Shown: positions 45,901-56,900 of the stretch, piece by piece | Layout: each line of letters opens with the position of its first letter | Numbering within the stretch: the stretch's first letter is position 1 | Translations under genes and position numbers: made by a program | Notes under the pieces: generated by a model | The model's database searches: none | Told to the model about the DNA's origin: nothing | The model's input: only the letters and a program-made list of their open reading frames with translations | NCBI GenBank assembly: GCA_030704615.1 | Contig: CM060733.1 | Coordinates: 40,176,001-40,240,000, forward strand | DNA: 64,000 nucleotides | Source of the DNA: Takakia lepidozioides | Taxonomy: Eukaryota > Streptophyta > Takakiopsida > Takakiales > Takakiaceae | Reading direction: 5' to 3'

Positions 45901-47498
45901 ATTGTTTACCAGTAAGCTGGATGAACACAGCTTCGTGGTTTGTTACTAGTAGTTGTATAACTGTATAATCTCATTGCAATCACCAATTTCCATCTTCTAT
46001 ATCACAACTTACATTTCCAGGACACCGCTGAATTGATGTGTGATGTTGAATATGAACAGATATGAGCAGCTGGTAGATCACCTGATCCAGCGGACGAAGC
46101 AGCCATGCAAGGACTGCCTCAAGGATGCAGGTGTCGCCGCCAAAGAGATAGATGAAGTGCTTCTAGTGGGCGGGATGACCCGCATGCCCAAGGTTCAAGA
46201 GATTGTGACCAACATCTTCAGCAAGGAGCCGAGCAAGGCAGTCAACCCAGACGAGTGTGTCGCTATGGGGGCAGCGATTCAGGGTGGAGTTTTGCGTGGG
46301 GATGTTAAGGACATTCTTTTACTGGATGTGACCCCCTTGTCTCTGGGGATAGAGACACTAGGGGGAGTGTTTACACGATTGATCACACGTAACACCACAA
46401 TCCCCACCAAGAAGAGTCAGGTTTTTTCGACAGCGGCAGATGGCCAAACAGAGGTGACTAGAGCTAGAACTTTGAATCTCACAGTGCCACCTTCTTGGTA
46501 GGAGACAATAGGTTGCATGTTTATTGCTTGGGCTCAGGATTGAGCTGTGTATAGGTGGACCAAGATCAATTCCTCCTGGGGTTGGCAAACTTGTTACTCC
46601 TCAACTTTACTGAATGATGTTCCAATATGGTAAGGTAGCACGGTGGTGGTGAGTCAGTGATGTGCCTTACTATTGAGCACCTGCATGACAAAGTACGTAA
46701 AACTATGAAATGCAGGATGGTGCTGCATTATCTACCTGTTGCTGTAGATGTGTTGTATGGCTGGGTAGTATCTCCCTGGTGAAGTGCTTTCATTCACTTC
46801 CACTATCAAAGACTCTGTTCCAATTGTGGTCCTATAGACCGCAGCCTATGGCATCACGATTCTCACTCTGCTGCCTATATTGTGCAACTTTGTAGGTGGG
46901 TGTGAAGGTGTTGCAAGGGGAGCGCGAGATGGCAGCTGACATAAAGACACTAGGTCAGTTCGATTTGGTGGGTATCCCTCCTTCTCCACGTGGTGTTCCC
47001 CAAATCGAGGTCACATTCGACATAGATGCCAATGGCATTGTGAATGTGTCTGCCCGGGACAAGGCCACAGGGAAGGAACAGGCGATCACAATCCAGTCAT
47101 CAGGGGGGCTGTCAGAGTCGGAAATTCAGAAAATGGTGCATGATGCTGAACTCTATGCTCAAAAGGATCAAGAGAAGAAGCAGCTGATTGATGCCAAGAA
47201 TGATGCAGACACCACACTCTACTCTGTTGAGAAGAGCTTGAATGAGCACAAGGAGAAGTTGCCACAGGACGTTGTTGACAGTGTCAATGCGGCCCTTGCA
47301 GAATTGAGACAGGCAGTCCAAGCTGAGAATTTGGATGACATTCGCCAAAAGACTTCTGCTGCACAGACAGCATCCATGAAAATTGGAGAGACTCTGATGA
47401 AGCAGTCGGGTTCAAGTGGGACGCCTGGGGGTGGAGCTACTGGAGCTGGCCCAGCGGCGGAAGCCGAGTATGAGGATGTCACAGAGAGGAAGAAGTGA
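42956..47498 (+). CDS. mtHSP70: Mitochondrial heat shock protein 70
   Basis: The model is join(42956..43065, 44010..44088, 44488..45054, 45469..45728, 46060..46453, 46896..47498), 670 residues, the usual length of plant mitochondrial HSP70. All introns are GT-AG and phases close. Residues 1-36 are Arg/Lys/Ser/Ala-rich without acidic residues except one Glu, as in a mitochondrial presequence. Three HSP70 signatures are intact: [14 protein letters not shown] (46-59), [14 protein letters not shown] (231-244) and [17 protein letters not shown] (372-388). The substrate-binding domain starts after the last intron ([15 protein letters not shown]) and the protein ends in [11 protein letters not shown], close to plant mitochondrial members. 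This ATP-driven matrix chaperone pulls in imported precursors and folds them with J-domain and GrpE partners. The family assignment is firm. Choice of the mitochondrial paralogue rests on the presequence and tail. Intron 4 (45055-45468) contains a LINE scrap, and intron 1 contains a diverged tandem duplication. Confidence 0.93.
43260..43990 (+). repeat. Diverged tandem duplication inside HSP70 intron 1
   Basis: A block of about 310 bp beginning near the phrase GGCTGCAGTTC (43456 and 43759) occurs twice. Shared landmarks are ACAAAT-AG-TGACA, ATCAGCAGTG-TACAGCAGCAC and CTGGGTAGC. A weaker third copy may start at 43262. The blocks are too diverged to date. Confidence 0.6.
45236..45400 (+). repeat. 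LINE-like scrap in an HSP70 intron
   Basis: CACAGCAGATTGATGCTTGTG and the following roughly 130 bases match 36044-36180 with substitutions. It is in the same orientation as the gene. It is a non-coding remnant of the LINE-like family. Confidence 0.6.
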
Positions 47499-49137
47499 GT
47501 GGGCAGCAAGGGCCATGAAAGGAAAGGGGAAGGTTCGAGACATTGCATTCAACAGCTCATTATTCTTGCAATGATTCAGTATTGAGTAACGAAACAGATG
47601 GAGTATCGAGGGCAGTAGGATTGGAAAAGCTGAGGTTTCCAAATGACATACTCAAGGCGAAATTATACATTTGATCCTTTTGTGGGATCAACCTACCAGT
47701 GGCATGGATTCTCCAGTGCGAGGAAAGCTGTGGGGTTATGCACTACTTTGAGCTTGAACTTGAATGCACATAGTGCCTGGAATGGGCAGGACTTTGGGTG
47801 GTAGTTCTTCAGCACCCTTGTGCACAAAAGGTTGTGAAAAAGTACAGTGCTGGAGTTTTGCCTAGGTTCGTACGTCATGGCCTTGAGTGATTTCCTTGGC
47901 CTCAAACCACTGACTTCTATAGGAGAGGAAAGAAAGCATTAAGACTGTTATTCTTCAAGACATAATTTGCGTCTAGAGGAAAATCCCGGCAATGTCCAAC
48001 GAGTTATCAAGGGGACCATTTCATGTGTTTCACAGGTTGTCGATTTTGATGTGATCTTCATCCAGGGGAATTGTTGGCTTCAAGCCTTAGAGATCAAGTG
48101 CATCATAGAGTCCAGTATTACGTACGAAAAAAGGTTCTCATCTTGCTCTAAACAGCAAATGCTTGGCTAGAAACCCCTCAGACTGGAACTAAGTGCAGCA
48201 GTGAACCATCATGTTACTACTAGTACTAGAGATCCAACTGGAAGTGAGGCTATTGTTGGGAAAGGAAAAGGCCCATCGTTAGACCCCCCCAAAGAAGAAA
48301 GGAAAGTATAAAGGTTTCCCCCGCACCGCATTTTTGTTGCACTGTTTGATTACTTACATGGATAAGGGAAATGCGGTACCACATTTCCGTTCCACTGTTA
48401 CATGCCGTACATGTTGGACGGAAATGCGGCGTCGCATTTCGGTTCTGGAAATTCGGAAGACCTACTGCTAGAGGTCTTCCCCTTCCAGTTTTACTTATCT
48501 ATTATGCCCTCTGGGTCTCCTGGGGATGTCCTTCGCAGAGGTGATGAATGAGAGAGGGAAAAAACAGTATTGTTAATAATTATTGCATTGTTTTTAATTG
48601 ATTTTTTTTTGTTTTTAATTATTTGTTTTTCAAGAGAACAGGGGACTGAGGCCCAGTTTTTCTTTTCTGAAGTTTGGAAAATAACAGGAGTGGCTAACTC
48701 AGTTTTGCACGAAATAGACATATTTTCTGTTCATCCACTGAAATTTGAATATAATCATCCTCTTTTGTACTTTCATCCCTCTATATCATCCATATTTGGT
48801 GAATTCAGCCAAGATTTATATTTTATTTAGAGAAGTTTGGCGATTTCATCCATGAGATAACTGGGAATTTACGACAGAATATCCCATTTTATTTTTTGAG
48901 GTCGAATTTTATGTGGAATTATTACGGGGAAAAAAACAAAACCCCCGGGCCCACCACAGCTTTCGCTTTCCGGAAAACCAGAAAAAAAAACAAAAACAAA
49001 AACTCAAAAAAAAGAGAAAAAGGGTGGGATTACGGAAATAGGGGGCGTAGTGGGGATGATAGGCCCCTATCCGCCAGCGCTGGCTGTCTCGCAGCTGCGG
49101 TGCACATTGTGGAGCTCACGGTGCGGAGCTTGCAGCC
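47499..49137. other. HSP70-RPL3 intergenic region with small palindromes
   Basis: No gene is seen. At 48367-48388 and 48421-48440 lie GGAAATGCGGTACCACATTTCC and GAAATGCGGCGTCGCATTTC, near-palindromes reminiscent of the transposon's GGCGCC units, followed by GGAAATTCGG. The part at 48540-48640 and 48960-49020 is low-complexity. The 100 bases before the RPL3 ATG would be its leader. Confidence 0.5.
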
Positions 49138-50863
49138 ATGGCAGCCACGTTCTCGATGGCCGCCTTGCACACGGCGTTGCCGTCTGTGGGAGAAGAGAGG
49201 AGCTCCTTCAGAGCATCTTGCAATGCATCTTCTGGGCGCTCCGGCAGGATTATAGCGGAGGGACATACCCTGCAAGGCTTCTCTGGATTACGCACAGAGA
49301 ACCCACTGCAACTGCGGGCAGGTTAGGGTTTAATCATGTGTCTCTTTCACGGTGTTTCTTTATATCTCCTTTTCGAGTGTGCAGCTTTGCATTGGAGTTG
49401 TAGTAGAGTCAATGTTTGAGTATAAAATGTGAAGAAAGTGAGCATCTTATTTAATCTTCTGCAAATGTTGATGTTTTCTGTTGTGCAAGAGGCATGGTCA
49501 AGAATTCATCTTTAGAATGGGACAAATGTGTCGCCAATCCAATTTTGAGCATGTCCTTTTGTTGGTTTTCAGAGTCCTCATGCGGCGATTTCCATGCAAT
49601 CGTAGTCCAATCTTTATCCGTCTCCAGCACCCCCAGCAAAGGGGTGGTCTCGATGGGCCCTTTAGAGGCAGGTATTGGGCTCATGGGCACCAAAATGGGA
49701 ATGCTGACCTACTTTTTGCCGAGTGGCCAGGCCATTCCCTGCACAGTGGTGGGATTCCATGAGGGGAATATTGTGACCCAAGTGAAAACAGAAGCCACAG
49801 ACGGGTACACAGCAGTGCAAGTGGGTTACCGAAGAGTAAGGGACAGGAAGCTGACCAAGCCAGAGATGGGCCACCTAGAGAAGGTGGGTGCCATCCCCAT
49901 GAGGCATTTGCAAGAATTCAGGCTGACTGCAGTGGATGGCTTTGAACCGAACCAGCGGCTGCAGCTGGAGGACTTGTTCAAAGACGGCGACCTTGTGGAT
50001 GTGACTGGCAAAAGCATTGGCAAGGGATTTGCTGGTATGTCTGCCTGTGTAACCCATTCTCTATGCAAGTGTCCAGGTCCCAATTATACATCCAACATGG
50101 CTTTTCGTTTTTGTGTAGTCACACCCTTTTGTGACAATTTGAGTTGTTATGCAAACTTCAGGGCAGAGATGTGCTCATTCTGCTCGTCTTTCTGAGTGGA
50201 GACCTCCAGGGTCAGAGTGGATGGAGCAGAAAAGGGCGGATAGTGCAAGGAGTGGAAAAGAATGGGGAGTAGGAAATGATGGTCTTGTCTTTCGTAGGCA
50301 GGTGTTGAGACATACAAAGGAACAGATAGGCAGTGGGTTTTGAAAACAACCCACCTTAGTAGCACCTGTGCTGCTGTTCCAAGGCGAGTAATTGTGTTTT
50401 AATTTTGCCAATTTCATCATGCCACAGACATGTTAAGAATAAAGTCCCAAAGACTGAATGAGGGTCCTTTTTTGTGAAAGAAGTGTGTAGATTATGCTGC
50501 AGGTTTGAACTTGTCATTTTCAGTTGTGAAGAGATGTGGCAAGCAGTGATAATGGGGTATGTTGGGATGTCAGGTGGCATAAAGAGATGGAACTTCGCTA
50601 GGGGACCAATGTCCCATGGGTCCAAGAGCCATAGGCAGCTAGGATCCATCGGTGCAGGGACCACACCGGGGCGCGTGTATCCAGGGAAGAAGATGCCTGG
50701 GCGGCTTGGTGGGGGACGCACTAAGGTCCGCAAGCTCGAGGTGGTGAAGGTGGACACCGAGCTTCGCGCTCTCTTAATCAAAGGTGCCCTTCCTGGGAAG
50801 CCGGGCAATCTGTTACGCATCACCCCAGCCAAGATCGTTGGTAAAAACATTCCAAAGAGCTAG
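49138..50863 (+). CDS. RPL3 (plastid): Plastid-type 50S ribosomal protein L3, nuclear-encoded
   Basis: The model is join(49138..49321, 49573..50034, 50574..50863), 311 residues, with GT-AG introns and phases that close. The first 60 or so residues ([16 protein letters not shown]...) are rich in Ser, Ala and Arg and poor in acidic residues, as in a chloroplast transit peptide. The mature part is bacterial-type L3: [51 protein letters not shown], the L3 signature block [20 protein letters not shown], and [10 protein letters not shown] to the end. L3 binds the 23S rRNA near the peptidyl-transferase centre and starts large-subunit assembly. The protein is complete. The ATG chosen is the first that gives a transit peptide. 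A mitochondrial destination is the main alternative, but the sequence looks closer to plastid members. Confidence 0.9.
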
Positions 50864-51957
50864 TTTTACCTGCTTATGGAGACTTCGGCTCTGTGGATTT
50901 ACCCCGGGCAGGGCTTTCATTCTGCCATGTAAGTGAGACTTGTGCAGTCGATTACCAAACAAAGTTGCATGACAAAGGGACATCTAGACTGTTTTCTATT
51001 GAGTCGAGGACTAAAAAGACTTGCATCTGAAGTTGCTCAATCTGTATCACAGATCTTTGCAGTATTAATTTGCACTTGTAGTCTAATGTGCCCATCATTT
51101 GGATTAGATAGATCAATCTATCTTGAAAAATTTGAAGAAAGATGTAACTGTTGATTGGAAAAAGCATGTTATGCTCTGGAGAGCTGATTTTGACAAGTAC
51201 ATGCTGCTAGGCCCAATTGGGATGTGACACTTTCCTCAGTTACACTATGATCGTGATGATACTCATCACTCTGCGGGAAGTTCCCTTTTCCTGCTCTGGC
51301 TTCATGTAAACACCCCATCTGTGGCCTTTTGTGGATCGCACACTGGCAGTAAGGTACCAGAGGGCATGATACTGTCCAATGTTTAGTCCTGTTTGGGTAT
51401 TGTTGCAAGCAGTAGCGCCTGTGCGCCTGTGATCCAAGCAAGAGTTGCAGCCAGCAGCAGCCAAGGGTGATGGATGAGGCTGAGCATGAGACTGGGTAGA
51501 GACTAGAGACCCACATGCCTGGAGCAGGGCTATGTACCAGAAAATTCACCAAAAATTGAGGTCATGGAGAGTTCTTACCTCAACCCTACTTCAACAGAGG
51601 TATGGTCACCATGACAAAGCAAGGGCACTGCTGGTGTAACATTACAACTCTTTAATTCAGATAGGATTTAATTCCGGGTAATGAGGAGTCCCTCCTCTTC
51701 TTCAGAAATACCTTGACAAACTATAAGGAAGAGATCTACTAAGCCTCTGGACACACTTGTTCGAGGATTAACGACTACTGGAAACAAACTCATCATTTAA
51801 CTTATGATCCACACAACACAACATTGGATAGCCTCAACTGCGTGATGAGAGAACTTGCTTAGTGCACTTCCGTGCATATTGCAATCCCCATGGACAGAAA
51901 CATGCAGCTCAAAACTGGTCAGAACAATAATGTCAGGAGCCATGAAATCTCTATGTA
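50864..51957. other. Convergent intergenic region between RPL3 and RPS19
   Basis: This holds the 3' flanks of two convergent genes. I see no further gene, only short ORFs without features. Confidence 0.5.
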
Positions 51958-53136
51958 CTACGCAGCAGCAACAGCAATGCGGCCAGCCACCTGGTCCAAA
52001 TCCCGCTGCCCATTGGAGGTGATCCTTCTCCCTCTGTCATTCAAAACATTCCAAGAAGCATCATGTTCCTTCTTCCTTGGTAATGTGGTCGACCATTGTA
52101 GATATAACTAAGCCAACCACAACTTCACAACCTCGCAGGAGTGAAGGTAAACTGAAAGTCCCCACAAATAAATAAAAACTGAGTATGGTTCACATACCTG
52201 ATGTACACTCTTGCTCCACTAGCAGTTATTTGCTAAAGGATGAAACATGAACTTCAATACAAAATTTACAGACCAACACTCACCCCTTGGGATCTTTCTC
52301 AATGATGTCAATGGTTTGAAGCTGCTTCAGACAGTCTCTGGCAATGGAACCACTACTCTTTGCAAAGTGCGAAGGTCTGACCCCGTTGCTCTTGCGTCCT
52401 CCATAAATTTTGCGGAAAGCACCAACTCCAATTCCCTGCCTCAAGTAGATTTTCCTTGCCATGGATGCTTCACAGCACAAAAACCACAAACAGCTAAGTC
52501 CATGTCCTCTGAGAATGCAAAGCACAGGGATCCTAACTTTCTTACTTCAAAACCCCTTCCTACTGCTCAAGGGATGAAGTGTCCCGAAATTCAGGAGATG
52601 CTCCGAAAGATCTGTGTGTCCTCCCGCAAGCAATCGTTGCCAGCAAGATGCCACAAGGGGCAATGGTGGAGGGCATGTAGTGGCGTTGAAGGAGGTATGG
52701 CCATGAGCATGCCGTGTCTAGGATAAACTGAGCCTGTTCGCATGCCCTCTGCTGCAGGGTACCAAACCTGTAGTACCATTACCAACAGACAAAAGCAAAA
52801 ATTGCGAACGCACCAGCTCTGATGTAGTACCAATCGCCATCATAAGGAGCCAGCTCCTTAAAAGTTGCTGTCTTGACAAGATCTGCCCACGTTGGGACCT
52901 CAATCTGTGCATGCAATGAGAAGTAAAACGCTTTCGTGAGAATCTCCGCAGACCCATCAAACCTCCTTCGAACATGAGAAGCCAACTGCCACTGCAAAAA
53001 AAAATCCCGATGATTTCCTATCCCAATATAATTTTCCAGAGCCACCCACCTTGCCAGAACGCTTCAGATGCGCTGCGTAAGCTCGCACAAACTCGTGTGA
53101 AGGCACATCCTTCACAGTCTTCGCTGTCCCCGCCAT
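51958..53136 (-). CDS. RPS19: 40S ribosomal protein S19 (eS19)
   Basis: The model is complement(join(51958..52033, 52284..52467, 52814..52904, 53050..53136)), 145 residues, the normal length for eS19. All borders are GT-AG and phases close. Family blocks in order: [20 protein letters not shown] near the start, [32 protein letters not shown] across intron 2, [39 protein letters not shown], and the C-terminal [18 protein letters not shown]. eS19 is a component of the small cytosolic subunit head and is needed for 18S rRNA maturation. The ATG at 53136 gives the usual start. The in-frame GTG codon just upstream was not used. The gene runs towards RPL3. A telo-box lies upstream at 53231. Confidence 0.95.
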
Positions 53137-53230
53137 GGCCACTTGCGAGCAACAGAAGAAGGCACAGGCTCCGTGACGCCGTCAAGCCCTCGCTCTTTCT
53201 CCACACTACGCTCTGAGAAGGAAAGCCCTC

Positions 53231-53240
53231 AACCCTAAAC
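53231..53240 (-). promoter_or_regulatory. Telo-box upstream of RPS19
   Basis: On the plus strand AACCCTAAAC lies about 95 bases upstream of the RPS19 start. This is the telo-box motif common in ribosomal protein gene promoters of plants. It is a positional inference. Confidence 0.5.
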
Positions 53241-53976
53241 CTAATTTCAAAGTTAAGATAGATGAAATGTGGATGGATTTCACCATACCACAGTTTTATG
53301 AATAATAATTGGGTAGGTTCAGATACAGACTTGCAATATGAAAATCTTCTATCTTCAGTCTTCAGTCTTAGGTCTTCAAGGGTGGATCCATTCTGTGGCT
53401 GGCTGGCTGGCTTGTTGTATATTACATTGCTTGGTGTGATTCACATGTGACCCACATTTTCCTTTGTAGAGCAAGTTTTTCTGTGCTTTGTTACACAAGA
53501 AGTACTTAGGAGAAAAATCAAGTAGCTTTATCTATGAAATTCAATGTCACGGGCCTTTCCCAACAGTGATGGCACATTTGATGTATTGTGCTTTGCACTG
53601 ATTACTTCTGGACACATTGTTCACTCCTTTCCGATGATTCTAGGTTGAGCAGCTATTTGCGATGAACTGGAGGAAAGAGGAGAACACTAAGCAGTTCAGA
53701 AAGTGTGCTCTTGGATTAACAGCTACACATGATAGGAATGAACTGACCCCACACTAAGGTGAGGAAGTGGGAGAGGTAGAAGATCAAAAACTCAAATTTT
53801 CAATATCTGCAGTATGATGGTTCCCAATTATGCATGACAGATGACAAATTGTTGAGAACCTGAATTAAGTGGAGTGCAATCCTAAAATGTGCATTTGATG
53901 AAATATTTGGGCCAAAAATTGCACCGTAGGTGCAATCTCCACATTTTGTACAACAGAAGTCAAGAGGGAGTTCTGC
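53241..53976. other. Intergenic region between RPS19 promoter and NUP62 3' end
   Basis: No gene or repeat could be recognised. Confidence 0.5.
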
Positions 53977-56900
53977 TCAGGCTCCCCGGAGCCGAGAAAA
54001 TGGCATGCTTTTATCAAGTGCTGCTCCTTTGTCGGCAAAAGATTGAATGCGTGCAGAGAGATCACCAGCCTGCCACACAATAGACCAGCCACATTCTCAT
54101 GAGGTTCATTCAAGGATTGGGGACCTTGTCCATGTCTCGTCTTTCGTTCTGATGGCCCCCAAAATGCCTTACACATTGCCAATGACAACATTCTTCTCCT
54201 TCCAAAGGGTTATGTTAGCAGTCCTGGAAAAGCATTGTTTTTGTACTATGACACAATCCAAGTCTCTACCCCCTCTACAGCCCTGTGACTGACTTTCGTT
54301 GGTTTGTTCACGAGTGCCTTGATCTTCCAGGTTGTGCTGGGTGGGTTAACAACCGCAGAAATGGCTTTAGGTTAGTATCCTCAGAGACTACTCTATAAGC
54401 ATATCTCAAAGTCTGTTGATAGGAATGTAGCCTGAAGTGCTAATTTTCTCTTGTATCCTAGTGACATCTCACAGAACGACATCGCCTCTCCTTGAGATGC
54501 CCCATTTCAATAACGAATTTGATTTACAGCTGTACCACTAGGCCTTCTGCTGGAGGGCTCATCAGTAACAGCCGATTACTTATTGAAAGGTATGCGCATG
54601 CACAAAACCATCCAGTGGAAGGTCCTGAGTCCTGACCGACAGCTGCCCATCATGCATGCATTTGCACTTTGGGACCAGCCCATGGATGAGCTGACTGACT
54701 ACAGACGAGGGCCGACAACCTGGGCCTTGGCGCTCACAGCAATATGCTCACGTCACTGACAACAGGCATTTGAAGTGAGGCAAATCCTCCTATGACACCA
54801 CCATTCACTTGCATTGACTCTTCCACTTGCTACAAAGGGTCACTCACAGTTTTGAAGCAGCTCATAGCTAATGACACATCATCCACTATAAAGGCTTTAA
54901 CAGCTACAGACTTGACATTGTCAGACGTATCTGAGTAGTTCTATCTCTGGTTGTCAAAAGGCCTTGAGGCTAGAACATATATGGAATCTCTTCTGAGCAC
55001 ATCCTCCCTCCCCTCACAACCATCTAAGCCCATCGAATGTCCAAGTTCAACTTGCCAGTAGTGTGCATAATCGTTCGTGCTAACAAAAGGACATTGACAA
55101 GCCTGTGAGCCCTACCTTTTCATCAATCCAAAGAAGTGAAGTTAACTGATTGTTGAGAATGCGGACCACCAAATCCAAAGGACTTGCTCCATCAGCCATT
55201 TCCAAGTCTCCTCCCTGAAAAATAATCCATTTCTTAGCAGCAATGAACATTTTCAAAATGATGTTTGTAAGCGTATTACATATCATGCTATTTTATCTTC
55301 TCCTGCTCTCAGATCCAAAGTGCCTTGCCTCCTACGAAACACTCACTGCCTGTGGTCCTTTGAGCCTCCCACACATGATTATCTTGCTTTCTCTCTCAGT
55401 AGGGTCTACGCTGTGACTGTCTTTCTTTCTCTCATGCACCCTGCCATCAGGCAGACCCCAAAATGGACTTCTAGCCATGCAGTCTCTGCCCTCAGGCCAC
55501 CTTTGAGTTCCTTTCGTCCTTTGGCCTCCTGCAGGCATAATAAATTTCTTTCTCTGTCTCTCGCGCTTTCAGTAGGGTCTCTCCTCTGGATGCCATATCT
55601 TTCTCTGCAGTCAGACATGCCCTAAAACGGCCTACTAGGCATGCGACCTCTGCTTGCCCAAGAATGATAGCCAAAGTAGCCACATTAAACAGCAGATCTC
55701 GAGACAGTTGATAGCCAGCAGTTACAACTGGCCCAAGATTTTCGAAAAATGTGGAGGGACAGGCAAATGTGGCAGCTACAACGTGCTGTGCTACCTATTG
55801 CTACACATTTGTGGGTCCAGTGTGAGAACTCGTCAATCATACCTGGGCTGCATTGATGTTTTGGATGGTCTCCTTGATTTGTTCTCCCATGCGCTCTACC
55901 TCTCTCTCCACAAATTCCGCTTGCTCAAACCTGCATGCGGTTGATAGATATTACTGACAGGCCCTGGTTGCTCCTCTGACAAGCTTTAGTTAAGGAATAT
56001 GGCATACAATTCACTTGTCTGGAGGCTTCCCCAGCCTGCAAATTGAACTCAGAAAAATAAGAGGATTGAAACTTTGCTATGCAACTACAAAAGCGAGGGA
56101 GATGCCAACAGGCTTACATCAGATCACGAGTGGCGGCCGCCTCATCTTCTAACAAAAGAGGCCTTTCATCTTTATAGAGCCTTTCTGCTTCCTCCTCCAT
56201 GCTTTCCAGAGATTTTTCAACCTGCCCAACACGGGAAAAACACACATGAGGTTCACAAGGAGAGGCACCAAGAATTTGATTCTTTCTGCTGCAGCAACCA
56301 TGTCATGACATTTAGATGGAGTTCAAAGACCACAGGCATTTACATTACCAACTAGACATGGCCAACAACCCACCTCTTGCTGGTGGGTCTCAATGAGCTC
56401 CAATTGTCGCTCAAGACTATGCTGGGATTCCACCACCTTTGCTACCTCACTCTGGCCCCCATCCATTTATTCAATACACATGTTAGACGTCTGAGAAGGA
56501 AAAAAACTTTCACTAAACAGTTGTCTTACTTTCCCCTATGGCTATCTGCAAAGTATGTTCCTTCGAGAGGTTGGGCATTTGTACCAACCTCTAGCTTGAT
56601 CAGCACATTTCGATTGGCAATGATGCGGCGGTCCCACTCGCCCAGAGCCTCGGCTTGCTTCCGAAACTTTGATGTGCGCTCTTGTAGCTCATGTGTCCAC
56701 TCCTTAATAATCTAAATGCACATGCAGAATTTCCCAGGTTTAGTGCCATGTATGTAAAGCAAAACCTCTTAACTAAAGGAAAATTACTATGTAAAGCAAA
56801 ACTCCTAACGTAAAGGAAAATTACTAGAGAGGAATTATTTTTCTCTCATCAGGAAACGCTGCATAAAGCATAAGAAAATGCAAGAACTGGGCCAGGCATG

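Noticed and set aside
52957-53142. RPS19 start two codons upstream (GTG at 53142)
   Set aside because: The usual eS19 start is matched by the ATG at 53136. GTG starts are not expected in a plant nuclear gene.
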